Part shown: positions 36,390 through 47,279 of the stretch, piece by piece
Layout: each line of letters opens with the position of its first letter
How positions within the stretch are numbered: position 1 is the stretch's first letter
NCBI GenBank assembly: GCA_037893245.1
Contig: JBAIAA010000774.1
Location: 1 to 64,000, forward strand
Direction: 5' to 3'
Length of the DNA: 64,000 nucleotides
From: Crossaster papposus
Taxonomy: Eukaryota > Echinodermata > Asteroidea > Velatida > Solasteridae
Notes under the pieces: generated by a model
The model's database searches: none
What the model was told of the DNA's origin: nothing
The model's input: only the letters and a program-made list of their open reading frames with translations
Position numbers and translations under genes: made by a program

Positions 36390-38445
36390 TCAATGGCTAT
36401 TCCTAGAAGAGACTCTCGCCAAATCCGAGAGTCATGCGCAGAACCGGGAAATCGGATGGCCAGATCAAGGAATCGTTTCCTGTGGTCACATACCATCTGT
36501 ATACAAAACAAGGCATGGAATCAGTTATATTACCTTAATAATGTACAGTGCTTATATAGCGCTTTATCACAAGTCTCAAAGCGCTGAACATTATTACCCA
36601 GGTCATTGGGCCCATGAAACATTCTAAATATCATCTCAGCTCTCTGGGGAGTATACATCTCGATGCTGCCAATTCGGTGCAAAGCAGCTAAATCAACCAC
36701 AATAACCATCTCTGCCCTCACAGGTACCCATTTACTCCTGGGTGGAGCGAAGCAATGACTGACAAAGTGCCTTGCCCAAGGGCACACGCACCATAGTCCC
36801 AGGCAGGACTCGAACCCACAACCTGTAGCTTTACCTACAGATTACAAATTCAATGCTCCAGACCACGAGGCCACGTCACTCCACGGCACTCCATTATAAG
36901 AGTGATCTAGTAAAGCCAATTGGGATATTTAGGGATGAAATTAAAACTTTATACAAATGTGTACTTGGTATAAAGTTGCCTGTATAACTATAATGTTTAT
37001 TGTACTAATTTTTATCTGAAGTGTGATCATCTTGACAAAAATGTCACGGGTAGGTTTTCTGATGTATCTCTCTTCAAGTAAAGACAAAATGCAATGATTT
37101 AAAATTATTAAACAAAACGATGAATAAATAAATAATATATTCTAGCCACAATGACATTTTAAATGGCTTTTACCTGACAGTTAAGGGATGTATATCCTTT
37201 TCTGTTGACGTAGTCATTTCTGACTTCTGCTGGTGGCTGTACAGGTACATGGGTACCATCCACAGCTCCGATAACATTTGGGAACCCTGATTTCCAAAAA
37301 CAAAAACTAAATATCAATAACATATACCAGGGTAGTCTGTTCCCAGATTTCCTGTGGACAGTACGGACATGGATGTGATCTTGGAATGGGGCTTTTAAGA
37401 TGTTCCCACACTCCCTACTTCCTCCTCTCATAATTAACATCCGTTTCTCCAATTACCAAAGTAATTGATTCATGAGTGTGAAATGATCTATTAAATCTAT
37501 TTTTCACTATTTAAAATGTGTCAAATTATTTATTCATTTATTTATTCTGTACATTTGTCCAATGTTGCTTTAAGTGCATTTCAGAGAGTATACCCACATA
37601 TAACTATGACAAGCACACTTGATAGTTGTATACATTCCATATTTTTGAAATCAAACTATACGTTTTCAGCAATTGTTTGTAAATAAAATTCGTCATTATT
37701 CAGCACATCAAGCTTCATATTGTGTCATTTTGTTCAGCTTAAAACTGACTTTCATGCTAGACCGAGTAGGATTTTTGAACTTATTTAAATTATCTTCATC
37801 TAACAGCAAGGTATTATTATGTTGTGATTGGTCAGGTTTTTTTGGATAGATCATGAACATTTAAAGTCTGCCATTTTCCCGATTGTGTTTTAAAATTTCC
37901 ACATCGAATCGGTCACGCCAAATGAATATTTATTTTTTAAATAACAGTTTGACCTTGCGCATGCATTGGATGGGAGATGGATACATTTCTAGTAGTCGAA
38001 TTGTATTATTTTGATTGACTTCAATCCAGACAAATATTTTTAATTATATTCCTGAAGTAATGGTATTATTTAACAATACTTTTGATATACCAGTGCAGTG
38101 TTAAAGTTTCTTTTTCTGCATACCCATTCTGTGTATCACTGTTGTCAAGTTATAGAGGAAGGAGTTACTTAAACACACTTGCAATTCTAACAATATAAAA
38201 AGATCTGAAAAAAAACTATGTTTATTACATGTACAAAGCACATGTCCGTTTATTGCAAAGATTGAAACAAAACGATGAATAAATAAATAAATAATATATT
38301 CTAGCCACAATGACATTGTAAATGGCTTTTACCTGACAGTTCAGGGATGTATATCCTTTTCTGTTGACGTAGTCATTTCTGACTTCTGCTGGTGGCTGTA
38401 CAGGTACATGGGTACCATCCACAGCTCCGATAACATTTGGGAACC
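36390..38445 (-). pseudogene. Harbinger (HARBI1-type) transposase exons, one exon duplicated, gene incomplete
   Basis: Exon 38333-38445 and its duplicate 37174-37286 encode FPNVIGAVDGTHVPVQPPAE and NDYVNRKGYTSLNCQ, the first DDE strand of HARBI1-type nucleases (GAVDGTHV). The next exon starts at 36496 in matching phase and encodes VCDHRKRFLDLAIRFPGSAH and DSRIWRES, the second acidic block. The acceptor and donor signals are canonical. N-terminal exons and the final glutamate/GDSGYPL exon are not found. The exon duplication would alter the frame unless one copy is skipped, so the gene is probably inactive. It converges on the Myb/SANT-like gene, the usual Harbinger partner. Confidence 0.75.
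36535..36890 (-). mobile_element. tRNA-derived SINE
   Basis: On the minus strand the head contains the Pol III B box GGTTCGAGTCC (36806-36816) and an A-box-like TGGCCTCGTGGTC upstream. The body contains GCCCTTGGGCAAGGCAC and the tail contains CAGCGCTTTGAGAC with AAAGCGCTATATAAG, words seen in many deuterostome and fish SINEs (Deu-type tail). The 3' end is followed by AATAAT-like sequence. It interrupts the intron region between the two Harbinger transposase exon sets. Confidence 0.85.
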
Positions 38446-39426
38446 CTGATTTCCAAAAACAAAAACTAAATATCAATAACATATACCAGGGTAGTCTGTT
38501 CCCAGATTTCCTGTGGACAGTACTGACATGGATGTGATCTTGGAATGGGGCTTTTAAGATGTTCCCACACTCCCTACTTCCTCCTCTCATAATTAACATC
38601 CGTTTCTCCAATTACCAAAGTAATTGATTCATGAGTGTGAAATGATCTATTAAATCTATTTTTCACTATTTAAAATGTGTCAAATTATTTATTCATTTAT
38701 TTATTCTGTACATTTGTCCAATGTTGCTTTAAGTGCATTTCAGAGAGTATACCCACATATAACTATGACAAGCACACTTGATAGTTGTATACATTCCATA
38801 TTTTTGAAATCAAACTATACGTTTTCAGCAATTGTTTGTAAATAAAATTCGTCATTATTCAGCACATCAAGCTTCATATTGTGTCATTTTGTTCAGCTTA
38901 AAACTGACTTTCATGCTAGACCGAGTAGGATTTTTGAACTTATTTAAATTATCTTCATCTAACAGCAAGGTATTATTATGTTGTGATTGGTCAGGTTTTT
39001 TTGGATAGATCATGAACATTTAAAGTCTGCCATTTTCCCGATTGTGTTTTAAAATTTCCACATCGAATCGGTCACGCCAAATGAATATTTATTTTTTAAA
39101 TAACAGTTTGACCTTGCGCATGCATTGGATGGGAGATGGATACATTTCTAGTAGTCGAATTGTATTATTTTGATTGACTTCAATCCAGACAAATATTTTT
39201 AATTATATTCCTGAAGTAATGGTATTATTTAACAATACTTTTGATATACCAGTGCAGTGTTAAAGTTTCTTTTTCTGCATACCCATTCTGTGTATCACTG
39301 TTGTCAAGTTATAGAGGAAGGAGGTACTTAAACACACTTGCAATTCTAACAATATAAAAAGATCTGAAAAAAAACTATGTTTATTACATGTACAAAGCAC
39401 ATGTCCGTTTATTGCAAAGATTGAAA
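37112..39426. repeat. Tandem direct duplication, ~1.16-kb unit
   Basis: 37112-38267 is repeated at 38271-39426 with a shift of about 1159 bp and only a handful of substitutions that I noticed (for example GTTAAGGG/GTTCAGGG, GTACGGAC/GTACTGAC, AGTTACTT/GGTACTT). Each unit contains one copy of the 113-bp transposase exon and its flanking introns. High identity implies a recent event. Confidence 0.9.
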
Positions 39427-40576
39427 TCAATCACGTTACATTTATGAACATTAAATGAATGAAAAATAATCTAAAAGCATAAGTTTCAAATTCTAATATT
39501 TATCATCAAAGTGTGAAAATTAACATAGTAAACACTAAAGAAAAAAAAGAAAAAACAAACTGAATATCTTGGATACACCCAAATGTTTACATGTACTATA
39601 AATGTCAAGTTATTTGAATTAGTTTCAATGAAACACAAATGCTTATCATTTGCAAAAATAATCTTACTGTTAAACTAATTGAGTTGTGTCAACAAGATTA
39701 CTTTAAATGTATCAATATTAAAAAGAATTTTAACCAATTCGCGCCGGAGGACGTATATACACGCAAAGTTTTAAAAATAATCCTGCACCTCGTCTCGAAA
39801 ATTATTAAAATAATCCCGGCGCGAACTGGTTAAAATGTGTAATTTGCAAGGTAAGAAGTATAACATCAACGATGCATTGTTCTAGCAAAACTGGCCACCA
39901 TCTTTTTGAGGGGGACCAAGTACAATCACGCACAAGAAAAATGCAAAAATTGCAGCTCCCATTGCCAGCTCCCATTTTGTCACCTACAAAAATTGTTTGT
40001 ATGGATTGTGAATGTGAATTTTCCTAATTTCTTACTATGACATGTAAGAGTTTGCTGAATACAAAGATAGCTTTTTCAGTCAAGTGAAGCATTTGGAGGT
40101 TGTTGGTGCTTGTTGACACTATGTTTGTGCTCAATAGCACAACCGGAACAATTTGCTGTTTACGGTACAAATTCACTACTTTACTTTCCAAAAATCAAAT
40201 TAGGCTGGTCACTATCAATCAGTGAACAAAAACAAGTTCATATTATGATACTACATGTACAGTCATCACTGTGACTAAAGTTCTACAAGACTCCAATGCC
40301 ATAGTTCATTCAAGGCAAACTTTATACAAAAAGTGTCATTATCCTCATCAATTTCCTCATCTTTGCTGAGCGCGGTGTCCTTTCTTCTGCCATCCAAGAT
40401 CTTCGTCGCAGCTCCTTTTCATTTCTGTCTTCTTCTTTCCCAATGTTGCTTGCTACTCTTTGCGACTGTTTGGTTCTCATTTCGTCTGTTACACTGTCTG
40501 TAATGCTGTTTGCTTGTGCTTTCGATAAGTCCATACCAATTATGTAAATTTGGAAGACAAAATAATGAAATTATTG
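39427..40576. other. Unassigned stretch containing a small MITE
   Basis: Apart from the palindromic element at 39728-39835 I see no feature. A charged minus-strand frame at 40322-40534 (70 codons) has a methionine start but no family I recognise. Confidence 0.35.
39728..39835. mobile_element. 108-bp palindromic MITE
   Basis: Arms of 20 bp, TTTTAACCAATTCGCGCCGG at 39728-39747 and its inverted near-copy at 39816-39835 (one mismatch), around a core with GGACGTATATACACGC. Small size, symmetric ends and no coding capacity indicate a MITE. Confidence 0.65.
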
Positions 40577-41138
40577 TTAAACTGCTGAAATATCATAACC
40601 GGAATAAACAGTTGAAAAAATGTTGACGCCACTTTTGCCTTCATATGTATCATCTGAATAAAGGTCCGTTATTGTAAAAATGTTGAAAATACATGACTCT
40701 AGGGCTAAGACTAAGCATGGAGTTCTTAATCCTCCATGGACTAATAAACATTTAGAATGTTGTAAGCACACACACAATGTAAATATTTGGGAACATTTCA
40801 TGACTCCATTTGTCTCTGTACACAATCGGTAAAGTTCACCGTCATGACCTTCGGCATTGTTTGTCGGGCATATATGCCTATGCAGGGTGGCCCATAACAA
40901 AAAACTAACAAACCGTGCTTTTGCTGCACAGACTGAGGTCGTACGGTACCATAAATGGATGGGGAGTCTTTCTGGTGAAAGAAAAAGATAACAAGATTCC
41001 CGCGGTAGGCCTATCAACTTTCTTTCTCCCTTTGTAGTTTTGACTTGGATCATGGATGTGCGCTTGTCACACTAGTCATAAAATATCAGATTTTGTTGTG
41101 GGCCACCCTGGCTGGGACTGTGTTATATGCTGGCCATG

Positions 41139-42577
41139 GCATGGATCTGATGTCATAAGATGATACCTCCATATTTCTTCAACCATGCTCTGGGTTGCAG
41201 TGGCCGTTAGGCACATTACAGGTTGCTTTGACAAGATGGATCGTAATTTTGAAATGTTGTTGTAACTTTCTCGAAACGACCCCCTAAAAAGAAACATGCA
41301 GTTTGTTGTGTTTGATATAAATTGAAGACTAACGAAATCAAATCACGAGCAAAACACAATGTCTGGTTAATATGTGATGAAAATGCTGAGGGACGTATTG
41401 TGGGAAAATATTGTAGTCACTTCCCTCTGAGTGGGAATAGTTTTTAGTTAATGTATTTTTCTCTGTGAAGATGGTTGGCAAAAGTCCCTGTATTGAAAAT
41501 ATCTTTTCATCTTCTGTTTATTGACATGACTCCGAAGCAGACTGTTAAAGTGGGTTTTTTCCGCCACACCTACTGTACTGCATGTTGTTATATTATTCCA
41601 ACTACAATGTAGTATAAATGACCATAACAAAATCCTACCACTTTGTCATGCAGTGCATTTCATCTATGACCAGAGCAGTCAGGCGGTTCCCCCATCGTCT
41701 TACTGCTGACCACCACTGTTGCCGAAGTATGGCCTGGGGAGATGACAATATTAAACTGAAATTTCCCTTTGTGATTCCTGCAAACATAAATAACATGGCC
41801 TACTGTTAGGGAAACTGGATGTCAACTGGGTAGAAGAGGGGATTAGGCGTAATAGTCATGATCGGATTAAATGTTTTCCAACCTTCCTTGGTAGCATCGT
41901 CCATTTCATCGGCTTGCATTAATATTGCGGCACACTTGACTCCTATGAAGTTCCATATCTGTACTTGATACTGCATTTGAGACCTTAGCGGCGATATTAC
42001 AAGCGTGGTGTGTTGAACACCAGGTCTTATCTGTGGGGAAGAAATCGATTTAGGTTTGCCTAGTACTAAAATAAGCCTAGGCCTAATTGTAATCTATTTC
42101 TTCTAGGTCAGACATTTTAATGTGTAGTTTATACTTATGCTCCATCTATCACCAAACAAAATTGTTATGCCTAAGTGTAATTTGGTAACTGAATTACGAA
42201 ATGTATGCAGTGAATTCTTTTCTTGACTTTACTGACGTGACCCTTTGAAAAAGGATGAGTAAAATGTCATTTACTTGTATTTACTATAATACTAAACTCA
42301 CATTTGCAAATCAAAAAAACATGTTGGTAGGCCTATCGTTAAATTCGTTAAATTTAGGCCTACTGAACATCTCTTAAAGAACTTGAAAAGATACTTACTC
42401 TGTCCATTATTGCTGACGACCATCCGTAACAATCACTCTTGCCGAACCCAGTCGGTAAAAGGCCAAAAACATTATTGCTCTTCTGCAAAACGGCAGTTAT
42501 ATTACTTGGGTTTGCTGCAGTTTAAGCTTATAGGGGACGCCGTATTCTGTCATCACACTATTAATGACATCTTCCAT
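41139..42577 (-). pseudogene. RecQ-like DNA helicase gene, frame broken
   Basis: Exons on the minus strand: 42577-42399, 42030-41883, 41777-41639, then from 41283. In order they encode the N-terminal MEDVINSVMTEYGVPYKLKL, Walker A LLPTGFGKSDCY, motif Ia HTTLVISPLRSQMQYQ, motif Ib-like SSPQAILRQQWW, a DEAH-box variant ALVIDEMHCMTKW, then WGSFRESY and motif III CLTATATQ. Splice phases match across the four exons. A 2-bp AT repeat at about 42506-42512 shifts the frame just before Walker A, giving a stop. Helicase domain 2 was not identified below 41139. RecQ proteins unwind DNA 3' to 5'; this DEMH version resembles multicopy, probably element-encoded helicases of marine invertebrates (from memory). 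Its upstream region is block C', shared with the DUF6589-like gene. Confidence 0.75.
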
Positions 42578-42619
42578 CTCAATAAAGCTAAGTCTGCGAC
42601 GTATAAATTCGGAAATTGA

Positions 42620-43105
42620 GGATATTCAGTAAACAAAACAGTTAAATTGCCTGGCCGAACTTCACTGCACTGCTAGCTGTGTGTACGTGACTCGACGCTT
42701 GAAGTGAAACGTACACGCCACACAGCCACCGCGCATGCGTAGAAGCGACACCGTTGCTAAGTATTTCACGCATGCGCACGCGAACGCGTACGTACGTGCG
42801 TAAGAATGGCTAGGCTTCACGCGCACGTAGGAAGTCATGTTTACGTAGATTTGCAATTAATTTTGTGTAAATAAGTTGCCTAAAGACACATTAACTTGTA
42901 ATAACCCTTCACGATCTGTAGTTCCAAACACAAGGAAGACATAAGCGAGATTTTGGCTTCCTTCATCAGGTAAAACTATGAAAAAAATGTTGTTGTAAAA
43001 TGTTTCGCTATGGCAGGAGACATTGATACCCTGGACGTCAGTCGTAATGCAATGAAGAACGTCGTCCAACCTGGGCTAGGCTGCGCTATACATTATAGGG
43101 TGACA
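42620..43105 (-). repeat. Inverted-repeat block C', right copy (upstream region of the helicase gene)
   Basis: Reverse complement of 20717-21104 plus 21728-21803, uninterrupted here. It ends about 45 bp upstream of the helicase ATG at 42577. The left arm has the same arrangement before the DUF6589-like ATG. GC-rich palindromic words such as GCGCATGCGTG lie in the part nearest the genes. Confidence 0.8.
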
Positions 43106-44446
43106 CATCGGTACACGATAAAATTAGTTTAAAATCTTGCTTTGCCGTGCGCATTCCGTCCGAGGAATTGTGCAGTCGCAATTACACCGGATGCATTTTA
43201 TAATCTCTCAGCTCTTACTATCTGGATTAATTTAATGCTTAATCTTACCTCCAATTTTTGAGAATTTTTGGCATCTTTTTTTTAGTCGAACTGCAACGTG
43301 CAGAAATATTCAAGTATGTACGTACATATACATGTACTCTACCATTTTATTCAATGACCCTAAAGTCGTGACGTCATTTGAGTGTGCGAAGCACGCCTGG
43401 GGTGTGTTCCACTTACGCGAACTGTTTGCGCGAACAGTGTTTGCGCGAACGTTCGCCTACGTTTTGAGTTGGCGCCAGTCGAAGTGGAACGATATTTTAA
43501 AATCTACGTTTTCAAAATGGCGGCAAAAGGGAAGTTTGTTTAACATGTTTGACACATTTCGTGTCAATCTGGATATGCTCTTTGTTTTTATGGGCCCCAT
43601 AAGATTAATGAAGTCGGCTGTATCCAACGCCTATCAATTATTTAGTCTTAATTCAAAATGCTTTATAATCGACGATAAACGCACGTTCTCCCTCTATCAT
43701 TAGCGCCGTCGAGTAACGTCCGACCAGCCCGGCGGTTTTTTTAAGGGGTTTCGTTTTTCATTCTGTTGGTAACTCAAACATCGGACACTCAAATGTAGTG
43801 AGGTTGAAGAAAATTTGTCTTGGACAATGGCTTCGATTGTTCTCTGTTCTTTTATTTAGAAGAGATGGCAATTTTAATTAATTCGTCTCTGACTAGGTGG
43901 GTTGTTAGTGATTTCTGTATAGTACGACTAAATTACAGATACTGGTGTCAATCTTAATATTTAAATTAAGAAATAAATACATATAAAATAGCCACCAATG
44001 ACAATGCCACACAGCAAATGTCTTCATAAGGCTCTGTCAATCACCCGAGCCAATATAATAGGCAGTCAAAAAGTATGTATTAAAGTATCTCTTTCGCCCA
44101 GAATTAATATACAATTTCCGATTTGTTTTTCGCGCCACTATAATATACTGGTCGCCATAACGCATGGAAGTCGTGATAACAATTTTCACTAAACTATCAA
44201 TATTGACAAAATTCATTGATATTTACTTTTTATTTAGTATTTTAGACAAAGAGTTTGGCAAAAAAAAAATATATAGACCCAGCGGTGGGAAATCAATATG
44301 TCCGTTTGCGGGGTGCGTTTTGCGCGGTGCGTTTTGCGCTGTCCACTTGTCGGTTGCGCATGCGTGTCCGAAGGGGAATTCAGATCTTCTGCACGCGGTG
44401 CGCGTTCTTAGTGGATAAGCGGAGCTATAGACCGGCAGCCCAGAGA
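43106..44446. other. Unassigned stretch
   Basis: No recognisable gene. GTTCCACTT (43407) and AAGTGGAAC (about 43483) form an inverted pair around a CGCGAAC-rich segment and may be a small MITE. Open frames here have no domain signature. Confidence 0.4.
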
Positions 44447-44530
44447 CTTGTAAAGTATTTGCATCGCTGCTTTGTTCGGACTCCAGAGTCCACATTTGAT
44501 CTTATAAATGGGTGGAAAGATTCGACCGTA
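44447..44530 (-). repeat. Inverted-repeat block B', right copy
   Basis: Reverse complement of 18481-18567. It starts at TATTTGCATCGC (44456-44467). A separate fragment at 44645-44715 repeats the outer edge of block A' (56170-56237) in the same orientation, so terminal-type sequence occurs twice here. Confidence 0.65.
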
Positions 44531-46582
44531 GTGACTAGAATCCGAACAGCTGGACCTTCTATCGGGCGGGTGGATGGGAAAGATGTTTGAGACTTTACCT
44601 GTCCTTGGAGCAAACAAACCAAAGGCTTCTTCGCCTTACCGTCCTCTCTTGTAGTGACCAGATTTACCAAGTGAATGTAGATCCTCCGCCCGCAACGTCG
44701 CCGCGATGCAAATAGCTGCCATATTTGTATAGAGATATGCCATTTCTTTTCGGTATCGAACGACAGGTGGGCTCAATAGAGCCGTTACATAACGTTTTCG
44801 TTACGCCCCAATGCTCTTAGCTTATAAAAGCGGGCATTGCATTCAATGCCTTTCTTCTCGGTCTAAGCATTCAAACCTCGCTTGCCCTCCCTCCCGCCCG
44901 ACTTAAGCCCATAATTAATAGTATTAACGGTATTAATAATAATAACTAACCACGGGGAACAGGGAGTGCACCCTCGATCGGTGTCCTAGGATGCAACCAC
45001 GTTTCCTCTTAAAAATAAGAGTTTTTTTGTGGCCTCCGAGTGCCTGCAGAAATGCAGGACCGTGGGCGACTCCAGCTTCATTTCTCTTTGCAATCAGAGC
45101 ACTCAACCACGCCACCACCTCATTGCTGAGAAGCACAGGAACAGTTCGACCCATCTTGCCAACAGTTCGCACAACTGCAGAAATTCTTCAGCGTGTTGCG
45201 CTTTTTGCTTTTGGCCAGACTCTAGAGCATTTCCTTTAAGTATGAGTGCACACTTCTTGATGGAATGTCCAATCTTTAAAGCTAGAGACGGAACATCATA
45301 CAACTGCTTGTCTTCATTAAAGCCAGCTAGACCATGAACAGCCTTGATGATATCATTCACGTAGTGGGGGTGCACAAATAATTCAAGTGATGCATTTGGC
45401 TGGTGTGTATTCTTGCGGAGTTGTATGACAAGACGACCCAATTCTCGTATCTTGTTTCGGATGTAGCCATGTTGATCTACATCGTGCCCGAGTTTCGCGT
45501 ATTCCCGCTTGGCTACTTCCACAATCAAAGTGTCATTCTTGGCCAGCAGAGTCACCTCATCTCTCTTCATCGGAATAAGAACCTGGTTCAACTGGAAAGA
45601 CACACCGACAGGTGGAGGCTTTAACAAATCACTCTTGTGAGCAACACGTCTACGCAGAGGAGTCGTGGTACTGCTACCATGCGAGTGTGCAGGGAGCGCA
45701 GGTTTCAGTGGGCACTGGTGACGCCAGAGATCACTTCGCACATAATAGCCATAACAATATATGCACGGTCCGTATGCATGTGGAGCTACCTTATGATTAG
45801 GCCTATATCCTACAATAAGTGCACCCCGGCCTTCCCGAAGGACTTGGCAATTGTGCCTATGATTACCAACATTGCGGATTTTCCACAGAAGTATCTTACG
45901 GGCACTTGGGTTGGTCTCAGACGCAATCTCTACAACTTCGCTCTCTTCTTTGTGACATGACTGGAGATGACGGGGCAACTTAGATTGAGGTACTTCACAG
46001 TAAAAGCAGAAGTGTTTCTTGTCCCATTTCCTGTGCCCACTTTCATTGCTGGTCTCCATGACTGTTATGTGACAGGTCTCAGTAGCCTCGGTTGATGATC
46101 GCTGTGACTCGGCACTTGAGGCTTCATATGGAGGAGGACAAACGGCAGGTCCTGTACCAGAATCAGCCTGTGGGCCATCATCCCAACTGGAACTGCTTTG
46201 TGGACTGTCTGAACCATTTAAGTGCGGACTCGAGAACAGCGGATGGGCCACCTGGCATAGAAATCAAATCAAAATCACATTTAATTTTAAACAAATAACA
46301 ATTTATTTGGGTTATCTCTAAAATATACTATCCATTTTAACACCATCACAAGCAACCACCCCACCCACATTCGCCCTTGATGTGCAACTTAACTGACGAC
46401 ATACCGGTAGTTATCCTCTTCATAAAAAGATATGTAATTCAAATGAGAATTGGTGTCATGTGCATTCATTATATGACTTCTAAGACTGAGCAGTTCACTA
46501 ATTAAATACTTGTAGTCAGCGTACAATACAGGCGTTGTTCATATTAATAATAATAATAATGGTAATTATTATTATTATACCT

Positions 46583-46853
46583 CCAAATAGGTACTTGGGG
46601 AGACAATCCCATAGAGATGTACACAAACTTAAAACAGTCCTAACTTGTTTACCCTAACCCTTTTGTCTAAGATCTTCAAAATTTGCTATTTAGACCAAAA
46701 TCTGTCGTTCTAAGACAAAAATAACTCCCAAATATCGTTTTTTAGGGTAGGTAGACACTTAGGGAGACACTGAAATGTCTCCCTAAGTGCCACTGTCTCC
46801 TTATTACCTAAAAACTTACGCTAATTTGTCTCCCCAAGTGCCTATTTGGAAGA
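46583..46853. mobile_element. MITE with CCAAATAGGTACTTGGGGAG ends
   Basis: The left end reads CCAAATAGGTACTTGGGGAG and the right end is its inverted copy with one change (46830-46853, CTCCCCAAGTGCCTATTTGG). Internal copies of GTCTCCCTAAGTG form a second inverted pair. It lies in the intron between the Tudor-like exon and the zinc-finger exon. It is preceded by an (AAT)n/(ATT)n hairpin at 46545-46580. Confidence 0.75.
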
Positions 46854-47279
46854 ATTACGCATTTCATTTGTATTCTTCCTAACCTGTCTGTTGTTAATTA
46901 ATGCATTCTATGGTAATTTTCTCACCTGGTGCTCAAATAGGCAGCGTGTCACACCATCAGTGTACCGGACGCAGTACTTTCCTGATAAGAAAGCCACAAA
47001 TTCAACTTTAAAAGGATTACATGCAATTGGGAGTAGTGGGAGAGGAATGGGGAAAAGTATTTGTTGTTTACAGATCATATATATTTTTGGTTCTGAAGGG
47101 GGGGGGGGGAGGAAGCAAGTTTAGGAAAAATGGCATTGTTTATTTACATGTGGTACATGTCATGGGGGATGTAAGGGGGTCAAAAGGAATGACTGGGGCG
47201 GTATGGGGAATTGAGCCTCCCCATATCCATGAAATGTCCCAAATGGTCTGCGTCTCAAATAGCCTCTCCTATTCAAACT

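Noticed and set aside
36790-36890. tRNA gene (B box GGTTCGAGTCC)
   Set aside because: Lacks a full cloverleaf and is followed by a SINE body and tail; it is the head of a SINE.
40322-40534. 70-codon charged minus-strand frame
   Set aside because: Methionine start and low complexity but no recognised family; cannot be tied to the transposase or the helicase.
40577-41053. 158-codon minus-strand frame downstream of the helicase exons
   Set aside because: Does not show helicase domain 2 motifs in any frame that I can align; may contain untranslated or degraded helicase sequence.
43332-43703. 123-codon plus-strand frame
   Set aside because: No recognisable domain, no splice context, and it runs through a CGCGAAC-rich inverted repeat.
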